A stretch of DNA of 64,000 bases, taken from assembly GCA_030737875.1 (NCBI GenBank), contig CM060926.1, positions 169,283,079 to 169,347,078 on the forward strand, in the 5' to 3' direction. The position numbers were made by a program, and so were the translations under genes. Positions 22,084 through 34,069 of the stretch are shown here, one piece after another. The notes under the pieces are model-generated. The model made no database searches and was not told where the DNA came from. It saw only the letters and a list, made by a program, of their open reading frames with translations. The stretch comes from Allium sativum (lineage: Eukaryota > Streptophyta > Magnoliopsida > Asparagales > Amaryllidaceae). Each line of letters starts with the position of its first letter. The first letter of the stretch is position 1.

Positions 22084-23112
22084 TGAAACACCCCACCTCC
22101 GTTAGGGTCACTCTCAAAGGGAATGCCCTAATTTTGGTGGAGGTTTATAAGTACAAGTCACAGATATACAAGACAGATATAAGAACACATATTTGTAAAC
22201 AGCGGAAGAACAAAAAACTTTATTAAATCAAGTCAAATACGTGTTACAACAACATCCTTTCCAAAAACATAACATAACACTTTCATAATCTGTCTTGAGT
22301 ACATTATTTAAAGAAGCATAAATAAAACATAGATAAACTGCAAAAGCCCCATAGTGGATTGTCCAAAGCCATAGTTCAAAACAGGAAAATCCAAGCAATA
22401 CATTTCTCTTCTTCAAGCTGGATGTTGAGGTTGGTCAAGCTGCTGTGTTCCCTCCCTGTGGACCTGGGGGGGGGGGGGGGAAACGGAAGAAAGAAGACGA
22501 AAGAAAAGTAGAGTCAGACATAAAGCCTGAGTAAGTCTAGTACTATTTTGTCTATGAATAAAGAACTGGATATGATAAGTATAAACAAGAAGTGGGCAAG
22601 CACAATAAACTTGGTTAAGTTATCTAGGGTCGAATATACTATCGTACCCCATGTTAATCTCTGAACCCATATACTAGTTTCCAATTCGCACCCCATAATC
22701 AGGGTGATGTGATCCATTCTATGATGATCGGCTCCTACTCGCATAGTTACATGTGTCTTACGGCCCCCGATATCTGTAGTTACCTATGCTGGTCCCACCA
22801 TGGGGTGTATCAAGTCCCATAGTGGCAACCCGACACAACCTTAGAGTGCACAGGTATGCTACTGGTGTCCAGTGCCTTATTTTTCTGCGCCGGAGTGTGT
22901 GCACGCCCGCACTCCGTTAGAACCTACACTGCTACACCACCGCCGTAGCTTTGACCTCTTACAATCAGCCCAGTAATCGTGCCCCACCCTGCCTAGTTTC
23001 AGGGTATCCTGATACACCTTTTAGGGTTACTGCTGAAAAGGGTCCCCCGTTACTAGGTTTTCTATCTCTAGCCAACATGCTAAGTTGGTTAAGTGTTTTC
23101 TAACCTAACCCC

Positions 23113-23137
23113 ACCAGTGAAACACCCCACCTCCGTT
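23113..23137 (-). repeat. Internal copy of the LTR/primer-site junction within B LTR
   Basis: The 20 bases tgaaacaccccacctccgtt from the LTR edge recur here, preceded by accag, close to the accaag that flanks the true edge at the primer site. The other LTR has it at 27935-27959. Confidence 0.85.
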
Positions 23138-23236
23138 TAGTTTAGCATGTTCCATTTTGATTAAGTCTTTAGTTCACTTAATCCTAACAATCCTGACTCA
23201 GCCTTAATTGTCTTATTAAGGCCCTGACCTCTCACA

Positions 23237-23418
23237 TTAGACAGATATTGTTGTGGCTGCCTGTTGCCGGTTGGTTCCGGGCAGTCTTACGCCACAACTC
23301 AGTCTAACCTCGGGTCCTTATTGGGCTCCATGTTTAACCTCTCACATTGGATAGGTATTGTTGTGACTACTGGACAGCCGGGCGGTTCCGGGCAGGTTTA
23401 CATCACAACTCAATCCAA
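23237..23418 (-). other. Twin structured hairpins, B 3' LTR
   Basis: On the plus strand: ttagac (23237-23242) pairs with gtctaa (23302-23307) and gttgtggc (23250-23257) with gccacaac (23291-23298). For the second, ttggat (23347-23352) pairs with atccaa (23413-23418) and gttgtgac (23360-23367) with atcacaac (23402-23409). The last pair is C-A on this strand but a G-U wobble on the element's own strand, as expected if RNA folding is what is conserved. Confidence 0.78.
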
Positions 23419-23914
23419 CCTCGGGTTAAACACATCGTATTTTCTACTTTTACATATTTTGTCTTTCTTCTTTATTTATATGTAAATATTTGCGGCCCAT
23501 TATTAAGTTAATGGTGTAAAGGTTACACCAATCACGGGCCCAACCCATACTTGAATTTGGGCCCTTCTATTTTATATTTTCATTCATTAATTAATTTTAA
23601 CCCAACGTTATTTTCCCCCGTTTTACACGTCCGTTCATATATATTGGGCTTAGCCTTTTAAAGCCCAATTTAGCCATGCGAAAGGGGAGGCTTAAAGCGT
23701 GATTACATACACAAAGAGGGGAAGGTGAGCGTATGAACTTGCAATATGACGATGGGAATACAAAATAGAAACTGGTGTACTTGCATAGAGTGACATATAC
23801 TTTGGTCATAAAACATAGGTGACATGAATCAAAGCATGTGAACTTGTAATTGAGATATCATTATTGACACATGAACCTATATTTTTATTTAGGCATAATG
23901 TCAAACATAAGCAT

Positions 23915-24065
23915 GGCATAAATACTTCTAGCATAAACATGGCATAAGCATGGCATAAATACTTCTAGCATAAACATGGCATAATGTCAAACATAAGCAT
24001 GGCATAAATACTTCTAGCATAAACATGGCATAATGTCAAACATAAGCATGGCATAAATACTTCTA
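23915..24065 (-). repeat. Tandem repeat region in B 3' LTR
   Basis: Units of cataagcatggcataaatac and related words. The same array is at 28738-28890 in the 5' LTR with one substitution. Confidence 0.85.
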
Positions 24066-24790
24066 ATCATGGTGTTTGCTTTAAACTTGCAAAAAGGGAT
24101 TTTTGAGTCTAACCTAGCCATGTCTCACATATGTCATCATATAATTCTTTTAAACAAGATAGACTTAATCATAGATTTCAATTATGCCAAATATCATTCA
24201 TAGCCTAGCCATATTCATAAGTTTTGCAAAAGCATGACTTAATACATGGATTATGGTGTCAAAATTCCAACATAGTTTCATATGAACTATAACAACCAAA
24301 CTTGTTTCAATTACTTGCAAAATGATTTATGCACAAAAATATACATCATGATGGCATAATAACAAAGCCCCAAACTCGCATGAATTTCAATCAACTACAT
24401 ACATGTAGCTTCAACATAGATTACATAATTTGCGCAATATTCCAAACGTATATTTGCATAGAACTACCGCATGTAGTTCTTTATAATGAATAACATAATT
24501 TTGCACAAATATGAACTACTTTATTATCCCAATTCAAGCATACAAATCAATACAATTGTTTATTCATACCAAAGTAATACTCTACTTACAATGGTTGCGG
24601 CGAATTCTCTAATTAAGAGATATGATTCCTTTGTTGAATTGATTAGCTTTAGGTTGCTTGAATTGCTTTAGGCTTTAGAACTTTCTTTCTAATTCTCTCT
24701 CTAGTCGGCGGCTACTCTTAGTCGTTCCTTAGCAACATGGCGGCTATGTTCTTAATTTGAATGAATAGATTAGGGTTTAGTCTAGGGTTG

Positions 24791-24798
24791 TTTATATA
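24791..24798 (-). promoter_or_regulatory. TATA box in B 3' LTR
   Basis: Complement reads tatataaa. A telobox aaaccctaa lies just downstream on the same strand (24770-24778). The active 5' LTR copy is at 29614-29621. Confidence 0.65.
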
Positions 24799-24978
24799 GA
24801 GGTTAGGAATTGATTAGGACCATTGATGTTGTTAGGTTAGATCGTAGCCATTCATTAGATAGAGAGACCAATTAGAACCCGCCACCTAGCCCTAATGACA
24901 AAGCAGACCACAGAAATTCGACCAAACACAGACCTGGCCAGCCAGGTTGACTGGGCTCGACCAGGTCGACACCCCTAT

Positions 24979-25004
24979 CGACAGGGCTGTCGACAGCCCT
25001 GTCG
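24979..25004 (-). repeat. Perfect 26-bp GTCGAC palindrome in B 3' LTR
   Basis: Self-complementary around a central gtcgac, with cgacagggct arms. In the other LTR the same palindrome is perfect over 32 bp (29799-29830), because one base differs here. Confidence 0.85.
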
Positions 25005-25152
25005 ACATGGGTAGCCCAGGTCGACAGCCCAGTCGACCTGGGTTGCCTAGGCGGGTGTTTATCCGCCCTGGCCCACTGGGCCCGATTTTTAATTATTTTA
25101 TTCTGTTTGAATTTTAAATTTAATTCAAAACTTCCGAAGGCCATATCTTCTT

Positions 25153-25234
25153 CATACGGACTCCGTTTTTCGAAAACTCGGACTCTATTTCGCGTATTTT
25201 TCCGAGACGAACGCAATGGCATATCCCGTTTCCC
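25153..25234 (-). promoter_or_regulatory. Conserved LTR block, B 3' LTR copy
   Basis: Complement matches the A block at 11891-11980 nearly base for base, including gcgttcgtctcggaaaaata, although most of the rest of the LTR is unalignable by eye. Confidence 0.7.
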
Positions 25235-25308
25235 TTAGTTCTTTGATTTGAATTTGATTATACTTTAATTCATGAATTTCACAGTTATAGAATTCTCGGG
25301 GTGTTACA

Positions 25309-25344
25309 TTCTCCCCCACTTAAAAGGATTTCGTCCCCGAAATC
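25309..25344 (-). other. B polypurine tract and pre-tract hairpin
   Basis: On the element's strand: gatttcg-ggga-cgaaatc (complement of 25327-25344), then aagtgggggagaa abutting the 3' LTR. Same stem as A and C; the tract is closer to that of E. Confidence 0.9.
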
Positions 25345-25874
25345 TTCAAGTTAGGAGGAATGTATATCCTAACATCCAATCATCCATCTACTCATCCATC
25401 AAACATGAGCATCCATTTTCCTTAAAAGATTTCTAATGCTTCATGATCATATGCGAAGTGTGTGTGTACATGTACTTATCTAATGCAAAATCAGGTGGTC
25501 TACTGATTCAGTTGACCTCCTTAATGCGAATTATGTAAGTGCCATGAATCCATTATGTATGCAAATTTTCCTATTCTTGATTCTACATGAGTGCACAATC
25601 ATTCAATACAAATGCAACATCCACATGACAAAACATTAAAGTTCAACCATATACGAATGCAAACATATATGCATATGCAATATGAAGTGACTGAGCCGAT
25701 CTAAAACCTAGATTGTGTGTGTATATGCAACCCCGAGCAACCACTAGCAATCACTTGCAACAACTTGCAACCATCATCCATAACATGTTTCATCTACATG
25801 TTTCCATCCAAAAAGATTCTACCTAAAAGATAAGGTCGAGGAAATATACCTAAAAAGATAGATAAAAGCGCAAC
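25345..25874 (-). other. B post-pol region, non-coding
   Basis: Comparable to the post-pol tails of A and C, with ttgcaac/tgcaagtgg-type words around 25735 and no frame of interest. It precedes the polypurine tract on the element's strand. Confidence 0.6.
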
Positions 25875-26286
25875 TTAAGGAAAAAGAAAGATCAAGGATG
25901 TACCCTCGAACAGAAAAGGGTAGGCTGTACGGATTCTAGCTTCAGTTTCCCAAGTCGCGTCTCCCTCGGCGTCGCTCCACTGAACTTTGACGAGCTTGAC
26001 TTCGCGGTTGCGTAGCTTCTTCACTTCTGTTCCTAAGATGCGGGTTGGAACTTTTCTTATGGTCGCTTCGCGTTCCACTTCGGCCTCTTCGAGGATATTT
26101 GGCTCTACCACTTCAGCAGACTCATGTAGACATTTTCGGAGATGTGAAACGTGAAAGACGTTGTGGACTCCAGCCAATTTCTCGGGTAGCTCTAATCTAT
26201 AGGCCATTTTCCCAATCTTCTCGATAATAGGGAATGGCCCTACGAATCTTGGTGCCAGTTTTCCAACTGCAAACTTCTTTCCGCAT
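25875..26286 (-). pseudogene. pol: Integrase C-terminus with chromodomain, element B (fragment)
   Basis: Only the last part of pol survives. On the minus strand it encodes the GPF-type module after the integrase core, the [16 protein letters not shown] block, and a chromodomain-like end (about 26050-25900) with ILGTEVKKLRNREV and VQWSDAEGDATWE. Chromodomains of this family are thought to steer integration to marked chromatin. An ATG-started frame covers 26207-25875 (110 residues), but homology extends back to about 26286, where it meets gag out of frame. Catalytic residues of protease, RT, RNase H and integrase are all absent. Confidence 0.88.
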
Positions 26287-26719
26287 CTGAGAGAAATTTA
26301 GTCTCAAACCTTGCCCTAAAGTCCTCCCATGTCTCCACTGGTCTTTCAGCATTAGTGACTTCCCACCAGTAGAAAGCCTCGCCCTTCAATAGCCACACCG
26401 CCAGTTGTACTTTTTGTCTATCCTCTACCTCAAAGATGATGAATAGGTCCTCAGTTTCTTTCAGCCAATTTCTAGCTGCTACGAAGGACTCAGTTCCATG
26501 GAAATCCCTTCCTCCCATAGCTTTAAAATCTTTACATATCTTAGCAAACGTGTTTCCCTGAGGAGGAGGTGGAGGAAAAGGTGCTGCTGCAGCTGGATGA
26601 TTTCTGGTAGCTGGGGGAGGAGGAACGGTAGGACCTGGCTGAGTGGCCCTTGCTTCTAAGAACCGTCTAAACCAACCAGGTATTGGCACCCCTTCCGGCA
26701 AGTTAAGTTCTTGGGACAT
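26240..26719 (-). pseudogene. gag: Gag N-terminal fragment, element B
   Basis: The frame has 159 codons. Residues 1-144 are gag: the MSQELNLPEGVP start shared in style with A and C, a proline/alanine-rich stretch (about 28-55), and the first half of the Ty3-type capsid domain. From residue 145 the frame runs through integrase sequence in the wrong phase for 15 codons and stops. The join is near 26287. Zinc knuckles are lost, so it cannot act as a full Gag. The sequence is otherwise clean, with no stops before the junction. Confidence 0.88.
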
Positions 26720-26893
26720 GCTGAAACAAAAAGGATAGATTCAAAACGAAGGATAAGAGATAATACCTATGGCTTTGGGGGGGTGGACTTTGCCTTTTTA
26801 AAATAAAATAATATTTTTCTTTAAAAATGCTTCTTTAAATTTCCTTTTTGAAAATAATTTTTCAAAACTTTTTATCTTATCTGGTAAACCTAT

Positions 26894-26905
26894 GCTCTGA
26901 TACCA
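26894..26905 (-). other. B primer binding site (initiator tRNA-Met)
   Basis: The plus strand reads gctctgatacca, two bases from the LTR edge at 26908. Intact, so the element remains primable. Confidence 0.95.
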
Positions 26906-28058
26906 AGTGAAACACCCCACCTCCGTTAGGGTCACTCTCAAAGGGAATGCCCTAATTTTGGTGGAGGTTTATAAGTACAAGTCACAGATATACAAGACAG
27001 ATATAAGAACACATATTTGTAAACAGCGGAAGAACAAAAAACTTTATTAAATCAAGTCAAATACGTGTTACAACAACATCCTTTCCAAAAACATAACATA
27101 ACACTTTCATAATCTGTCTTGAGTACATTATTTAAAGAAGCATAAATAAAACATAGATAAACTGCAAAAGCCCCATAGTGGATTGTCCAAAGCCATAGTT
27201 CAAAACAGGAAAATCCAAGCAATACATTTCTCTTCTTCAAGCTGGATGTTGAGGTTGGTCAAGCTGCTGTGTTCCCTCCCTGTGGACCTGGGGGGGGGGG
27301 GGAAACGGAAGAAAGAAGACGAAAGAAAAGTAGAGTCAGACATAAAGCCTGAGTAAGTCTAGTACTATTTTGTCTATGAATAAAGAACTGGATATGATAA
27401 GTATAAACAAGAAGTGGGCAAGCACAATAAACTTGGTTAAGTTATCTAGGGTCGAATATACTATCGTACCCCATGTTAATCTCTGAACCCATATACTAGT
27501 TTCCAATTCGCACCCCATAATCAGGGTGATGTGATCCATTCTATGATGATCGGCTCCTACTCGCATAGTTACATGTGTCTTACGGCCCCCGATATCTGTA
27601 GTTACCTATGCTGGTCCCACCATGGGGTGTATCAAGTCCCATAGTGGCAACCCGACACAACCTTAGAGTGCACAGGTATGCTACTGGTGTCCAGTGCCTT
27701 ATTTTTCTGCGCCGGAGTGTGTGCACGCCCGCACTCCGTTAGAACCTACACTGCTACACCACCGCCGTAGCTTTGACCTCTTACAATCAGCCCAGTAATC
27801 GTGCCCCACCCTGCCTAGTTTCAGGGTATCCTGATACACCTTTTAGGGTTACTGCTGAAAAGGGTCCCCCGTTACTAGGTTTTCTATCTCTAGCCAACAT
27901 GCTAAGTTGGTTAAGTGTTTTCTAACCTAACCCCACCAGTGAAACACCCCACCTCCGTTTAGTTTAGCATGTTCCATTTTGATTAAGTCTTTAGTTCACT
28001 TAATCCTAACAATCCTGACTCAGCCTTAATTGTCTTATTAAGGCCCTGACCTCTCACA

Positions 28059-28240
28059 TTAGACAGATATTGTTGTGGCTGCCTGTTGCCGGTTGGTTCC
28101 GGGCAGTCTTACGCCACAACTCAGTCTAACCTCGGGTCCTTATTGGGCTCCATGTTTAACCTCTCACATTGGATAGGTATTGTTGTGACTACTGGACAGC
28201 CGGGCGGTTCCGGGCAGGTTTACATCACAACTCAATCCAA
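28059..28240 (-). other. Twin structured hairpins, B 5' LTR
   Basis: Identical in pairing to the left-LTR pair at 23237-23418. This copy lies in the LTR that would drive transcription. Confidence 0.75.
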
Positions 28241-29613
28241 CCTCGGGTTAAACACATCGTATTTTCTACTTTTACATATTTTGTCTTTCTTCTTTATTTA
28301 TATGTAAATATTTGCGGCCCATTATTAAGTTAATGGTGTAAAGGTTACACCAATCACGGGCCCAACCCATACTTGAATTTGGGCCCTTCTATTTTATATT
28401 TTCATTCATTAATTAATTTTAACCCAACGTTATTTTCCCCCGTTTTACACGTCCGTTCATATATATTGGGCTTAGCCTTTTAAAGCCCAATTTAGCCATG
28501 CGAAAGGGGAGGCTTAAAGCGTGATTACATACACAAAGAGGGGAAGGTGAGCGTATGAACTTGCAATATGACGATGGGAATACAAAATAGAAACTGGTGT
28601 ACTTGCATAGTAGTGACATATACTTTGGTCATAAAACATAGGTGACATGAATCAAAGCATGTGAACTTGTAATTGAGATATCATTATTGACACATGAACC
28701 TATATTTTTATTTAGGCATAATGTCAAACATAAGCATGGCATAAATACTTCTAGCATAAACATGGCATAAGCATGGCATAAATACTTCCAGCATAAACAT
28801 GGCATAATGTCAAACATAAGCATGGCATAAATACTTCTAGCATAAACATGGCATAATGTCAAACATAAGCATGGCATAAATACTTCTAATCATGGTGTTT
28901 GCTTTAAACTTGCAAAAAGGGATTTTTGAGTCTAACCTAGCCATGTCTCACATATGTCATCATATAATTCTTTTAAACAAGATAGACTTAATCATAGATT
29001 TCAATTATGCCAAATATCATTCATAGCCTAGCCATATTCATAAGTTTTGCAAAAGCATGACTTAATACATGGATTATGGTGTCAAAATTCCAACATAGTT
29101 TCATATGAACTATAACAACCAAACTTGTTTCAATTACTTGCAAAATGATTTATGCACAAAAATATACATCATGATGGCATAATAACAAGGCCCCAAACTC
29201 GCATGAATTTCAATCAACTACATACATGTAGCTTCAACATAGATTACATAATTTGCGCAATATTCCAAACGTATATTTGCATAGAACTACCGCATGTAGT
29301 TCTTTATAATGAATAACATAATTTTGCACAAATATGAACTACTTTATTATCCCAATTCAAGCATACAAATCAATACAATTGTTTATTCATACCAAAGTAA
29401 TACTCTACTTACAATGGTTGCGGCGAATTCTCTAATTAAGAGATATGATTCCTTTGTTGAATTGATTAGCTTTAGGTTGCTTGAATTGCTTTAGGCTTTA
29501 GAACTTTCTTTCTAATTCTCTCTCTAGTCGGCGGCTACTCTTAGTCGTTCCTTAGCAACATGGCGGCTATGTTCTTAATTTGAATGAATAGATTAGGGTT
29601 TAGTCTAGGGTTG

Positions 29614-29621
29614 TTTATATA
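29614..29621 (-). promoter_or_regulatory. TATA box of B 5' LTR
   Basis: Complement reads tatataaa in the transcribing LTR, with a telobox just downstream. The sequence is unchanged from the left copy, so the promoter looks intact. Confidence 0.68.
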
Positions 29622-30136
29622 GAGGTTAGGAATTGATTAGGACCATTGATGTTGCTAGGTTAGATCGTAGCCATTCATTAGATAGAGAGACCAATTAGAA
29701 CCCGCCACCTAGCCCTAATGACAAAGCAGACCACAGAAATTCGACCAAACACAGACCTGGCCAGCCAGGTTGACTGGGCTCGACCAGGTCGACACCCCTG
29801 TCGACAGGGCTGTCGACAGCCCTGTCGACATGGGTAGCCCAGGTCGACAGCCCAGTCGACCTGGGTGGCCTAGGCGGGTGTTTATCCGCCCTGGCCCACT
29901 GGGCCCGATTTTTAATTATTTTATTCTGTTGGAATTTTAAATTTAATTCAAAACTTCCGAAGGCCATATCTTCTTCATACGGACTCCGTTTTTCGAAAAC
30001 TCGGACTCTATTTCGCGTATTTTTCCGAGACGAACGCAATGGCGTATCCCGTTTCCCTTAGTTCTTTGATTTGAATTTGATTATACTTTAATTCATGAAT
30101 TTCACAGTTATAGAATTCTCGGGGTGTTACACCTTC

Positions 30137-30185
30137 AAAGTCAGAGTGCTTGCAAGAGCCACCCTGGCGGAGGCGGGGTGTTACA
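30137..30185 (+). repeat. A 3' LTR, segment 2
   Basis: The last 49 bp of the A LTR, matching 14820-14868 of the 5' copy (agtcagagtgcttgcaagag onward) and ending ggggtgttaca. Bases 30132-30136 are B's duplication and 30186-30190 are A's. Confidence 0.95.
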
Positions 30186-33100
30186 CATGTGACTGGTGTG
30201 AGAACTAAAACAGTTATTTAAAACCTTACTTTAAAAGAGAGTAATTCAAGGGACCACGCCGTATTACACGGAACGGGTTTCCTCCCAAGAACACTAGTGC
30301 ATATATCAAAACAGCGCAATGCTTTTTGGAAAAATGAAGCTATTATAAGACCCAGGTCCCATCACACAATGCAACGCATGCCGGAGGATAGGGTTTTCCC
30401 TTATAATAGCCAAACATGCTTGGTACGTTAAAACATATCATTTGATACTATTATAAGTGTATAGTGTCAAAACAATTTCAATCATAAATATCAATCATAG
30501 ACGGCATGTGTACCATATATCATGTCGCCATACTAGGCTCTACAAATAAAACCACCAGTCACGTATTGGAAATTGGATTTCCGTCATGAGTCGAGGCAAA
30601 GGGCAAGCTCCTCTTCGATTCGAGACACTCTAGCAAATGTCTCAGGACCCCACTATGATCCTTTGGAACCTCCAAGGCCGGTCCTTTCTTACTTTTGAGG
30701 ATTAATTATTCCTGAACACACGTTTCCCGATCCTATAGGACCTACATCCGAGGCGCCTCGTATTCCAACAACCATACAGGTGAAAAGTATATAAATGTTA
30801 GGGCTGGTAGGTCACTGACACCACCATAGCTAGAAAGAAACGTCGTGCACTCCTTGGGTCCTTCTCCCGTTTTTGACTCATACCGGGGTGTGAGGCTCGC
30901 GAATTCACGCTATACACAAAGCTACGCCACACAGGCCGTGCTTTGATCATCAACCACAAGACTTTGCTTTTCAACAAAAGCCTTGATCAATTGCCACTTA
31001 CGCGTGCCACACTGGCAATTCACTCCATGCGACTGATGTCCATCGATAAACAACCTCTGAGCTCGTACATCTCAGAGAAGGGCGTTAAGCAAGAAAATAA
31101 ATTCTCCGCCACCAAACAAATGTATATTTAATAGAGATCAATCAACACAGAATAAAATCCAATGTCAGACACACAATCCATATACAAGTTCGTTCTGGGT
31201 CTGAATGAAACCGGAGGCACTTTCCTCGCATATCCATCGGTCTCCAAGTATGTCTAGACGATCACCAACTGTTTCCCTCATCTTGGGTGTACAGCCCAAT
31301 CGAGATCATCAGTAATCACCCAAACGATGTGAAGACTTCCGGTCTTCAACCACCGTCTTCATCTTCGACGTCTCGTCGAATCGGTTATTCAGAATGGGTA
31401 TAAACCCGGCCTTTCTTAATAACCCACGTATATGATAAACAAATGTTACACAAACACAACAAACGCCTCATTCCAGTTCAGAATATTCTTTTATTCACAA
31501 AATCACATTCTTAGGGAATAGGTTCCCATTAATTTTATCAAAGATAAATTCTTCTAAATTTATTCTTTAATCTTCCTTTGGATATCATTTCAAACCATAT
31601 TATGGTTTGCCAAACTAGTCGGGAGTAGCGAACCACACCGAAGTAATTATTTATTTTATTTCCTAATCCCAACCTATTCATTCCATGGAGCAAAACTGGT
31701 AATACTCCATATCTAACACCACGGTGTTATCGGTAAAATTAATTACCATTTCACGTTCAAATCAAATTAAAGATTTAACTATCGCTTTGGAGCAAAACTG
31801 GTGATACTCCATTCTCGATCACCTTTCAGATTTGATAATTTAAATTATCAATTCACATTTCAATCTAATTAAAGATTCATTAAAACTCCACTTAGTTTTA
31901 ATCTTTTCAAAAATCAATATCCTGTCTTTAACTGGGTTAAAGTATCAATGTCATCTAAAACACGATTCACGATAAACCCAAATCACGTTTGATATTAAAT
32001 ACAAGGCTCTGAATAGAAAATATACCAGCTTATATTCAATATCAAATTCTGAAACCAACAAATATCGTATTGGAAATAAAAATATAAATATATCTTTCAA
32101 ATTCCCATAACAATATCTGTATAATCACGGAATCCAACATCGAAGTATTCCAAAGCCAATTTTTATTCAAATCCACTTCCACTTTATATATATTGGAAAT
32201 TCTGCTTATTTTCAAAACCAACTCAAATTCAATTTATTTATTTCAAAAATAAATTGATTTTAATTCTAGATCAAAACAAGTTCATTTCGATATCTATTTT
32301 TATCTTTTCAAATGTGGGATTTTTCATCCCAGTTCTTTCCAATTCATATATTATGATTTTACACAAATTATTAATATTTTTAATAATTTTATCAAGGCCC
32401 GTACAGTCGATTTCCATCAACGGCCATCGAACTGCACTTACAGCGACCTTTTCCAAATTTGATTTGGACATAATTCCATATCCAACCGTTAGATTTCAAA
32501 TTTCTAATATTCATTGGAAAGCTCTTTTGGATACGAACCCAACGGTACCGGTTTTATCAGAATCTGATGGTCGGATCTCCCGCATCATCAATTCGATGTC
32601 AATGGTCGAAATTCACGAACTGCCGCGGCGCGTTCTATTCAAGCCATTATATAATATATATATATATATATATTATACATTATATATTTCGTCGATTTCC
32701 TTTTTAAAACGTATTTTATAAATCGTTTTAAATTCATTTTCAAAACCATTTCAACTCTATATTCAATTTCAAATCAAAATTGAATATTTCATATCATTAC
32801 TATATAAATGATAATATTTTGAAAACGTTATATTTTGAAATCACTACCTTTTCTATATTCATTATAAGAACGAATATAATCGATATAAATATTGTTCATG
32901 TCAAAACAGCGCAATTCTAATCAACACGGCTTTATATATATATATTTCAATAAATTCGTTATTCTATTCAACAAATTAATATTTATTCTATTCAACGCAT
33001 GAATCTATATTTATTCAACACACGACTAATCTTAGCACATGAGTACTGTCAACACACGACTATTTTTGTTATGTAATACATTTTATAAAATTATGGTATC

Positions 33101-33842
33101 TAACGTTTGATTTTTAATTAGACTTCAACCGTAAAGTAGGTTCAAATCTTAAATATGATAAAGATGTAAATTTTATTGTTAAAATATTTTACTCAATACG
33201 TATATAGTTTCAACACATGAACATCGTCAACACATGACTATTTTTATATTCAACACATGAATTTTCTTTTATACTATCTATTATTTTCCCGATTGGAATG
33301 AGGCCCAATCAATCACCATATAATGTTAATTATATGGATTCCACCCAGCACATGTATATAATAGCTACGATAAACAAACAACCCTCATCCAAAGTGCACC
33401 ACACAACCGCATAAGCATCAAATATAAATAATTAACACTTACACAACTTGTCCACCAATCGATCGACATACAATTAAATAATTGGGATTAGTGTACGCCA
33501 AATTTCATCCCAACACCCGTGTGGGGTTTCAAATCAACAAACACAGATTTTTTTTATTTGTGCCGTTGGGCGATGTGTAAAATTTATCGTCCCAGTCAAT
33601 ATCCTTCAAATCAATGTATATAAACAAATCGACCGATTTGTTTATAAATATTTATTTATTCACATTCACGTTAAAAATTATATTTTTAACGATAATTAAT
33701 TTATTTCAATCATCTACAATTTATTATCGATATCACGTCAACATCAGAAACAACTTTTCACAACACATCAATCAAGCATACAAGCCGTCCATGGTCTGTG
33801 GAGGACGGGTGTCGGGTGCTACTAAGCACCGTCTGCATCCTA

Positions 33843-33843
<1 letters not shown>

Positions 33844-33872
<29 letters not shown>
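33844..33872. repeat. TA microsatellite in E 5' LTR
   Basis: About 14 TA units; the other LTR (near 7905) has only four or five at this site. Confidence 0.9.
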
Positions 33873-33874
<2 letters not shown>

Positions 33875-34069
33875 CTAGAAAAAGAAATTTAAAGTGAGAA
33901 GTTCTCACCAAAGCTATCCCAACTCCACAACACTTCAAATGTAGGAAATCATCACTGTTCTCGCCTTTTGTCACTTTTGTTGCCCGTAGCCACTACATAT
34001 ATAAAATCACATTTTTATATTGTTACTATGTATATAAAAATTCTAATTTTACAATCACTCCATATGGAT

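Larger units (their letters stand above)
22084..25308 (-). repeat. B 3' LTR (left copy), 3.2 kb
   Basis: Contains, on the plus strand, an internal copy of the LTR/primer-site edge (23113-23137), twin hairpins (23237-23418), a cataa-type tandem region (23915-24065), a TATA complement (24791-24798) with a telobox complement ttagggttt (24770-24778), a GTCGAC palindrome (24979-25004) and the conserved block (25153-25234). Frames of 60-116 codons inside are not genes: they recur identically in the right LTR because the LTRs are copies. Confidence 0.95.
22084..30131 (-). mobile_element. Element B: internally deleted Tekay-like retrotransposon, very young
   Basis: B lies on the minus strand between perfect ccttc duplications (22079-22083 and 30132-30136). 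Edges are tgaaacacccc and ggggtgttaca. Its 5' LTR is the right copy (26908-30131) and its 3' LTR the left copy (22084-25308). The 1.6-kb interior holds the first part of gag fused to the end of integrase. Comparing the two 3.2-kb LTRs by eye I see about nine substitutions plus a poly-G length change and a one-base indel, so insertion was recent. It either moved in deleted form, using proteins from another copy, or lost its interior very soon after arrival. Confidence 0.95.
26908..30131 (-). repeat. B 5' LTR (right copy), 3.2 kb
   Basis: Near-identical to 22084-25308. Corresponding features: edge copy 27935-27959, twin hairpins 28059-28240, tandem region 28738-28890, TATA complement 29614-29621, 32-bp palindrome 29799-29830 and conserved block 29976-30057. 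Confidence 0.95.
11817..30185 (+). mobile_element. Element A: Tekay-like Ty3/Gypsy retrotransposon, decayed pol, split by B
   Basis: A lies on the plus strand between perfect catgt duplications (11812-11816 and 30186-30190). The LTRs start tgtaacaaccc and end ggggtgttaca. 5' LTR 11817-14868, interior 14869-19094, 3' LTR 19095-22083 resuming at 30137-30185 after B and its duplication. Without B the element is about 10.3 kb. Gag is open, while protease to integrase is shifted, deleted and full of stops. The LTR pair shows about one percent differences by eye, which is older than B and younger than E, as nesting requires. Confidence 0.95.

Noticed and set aside
22228..23485. Several 60-76 codon frames identical at 27052-28307
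   Set aside because: Identity reflects the two LTRs of B and not gene conservation.
24872..25222. 116-codon minus-strand frame spanning the conserved block of B
   Set aside because: LTR sequence duplicated at 29695-30039. The frame is open because the region is CG-rich, and the matching A and C regions are not open in the same frame.
32254..32721. 155-codon frame in E 5' LTR
   Set aside because: Not open in the homologous 3' LTR (around 6290-6760) and ends in TA-repeat translation.
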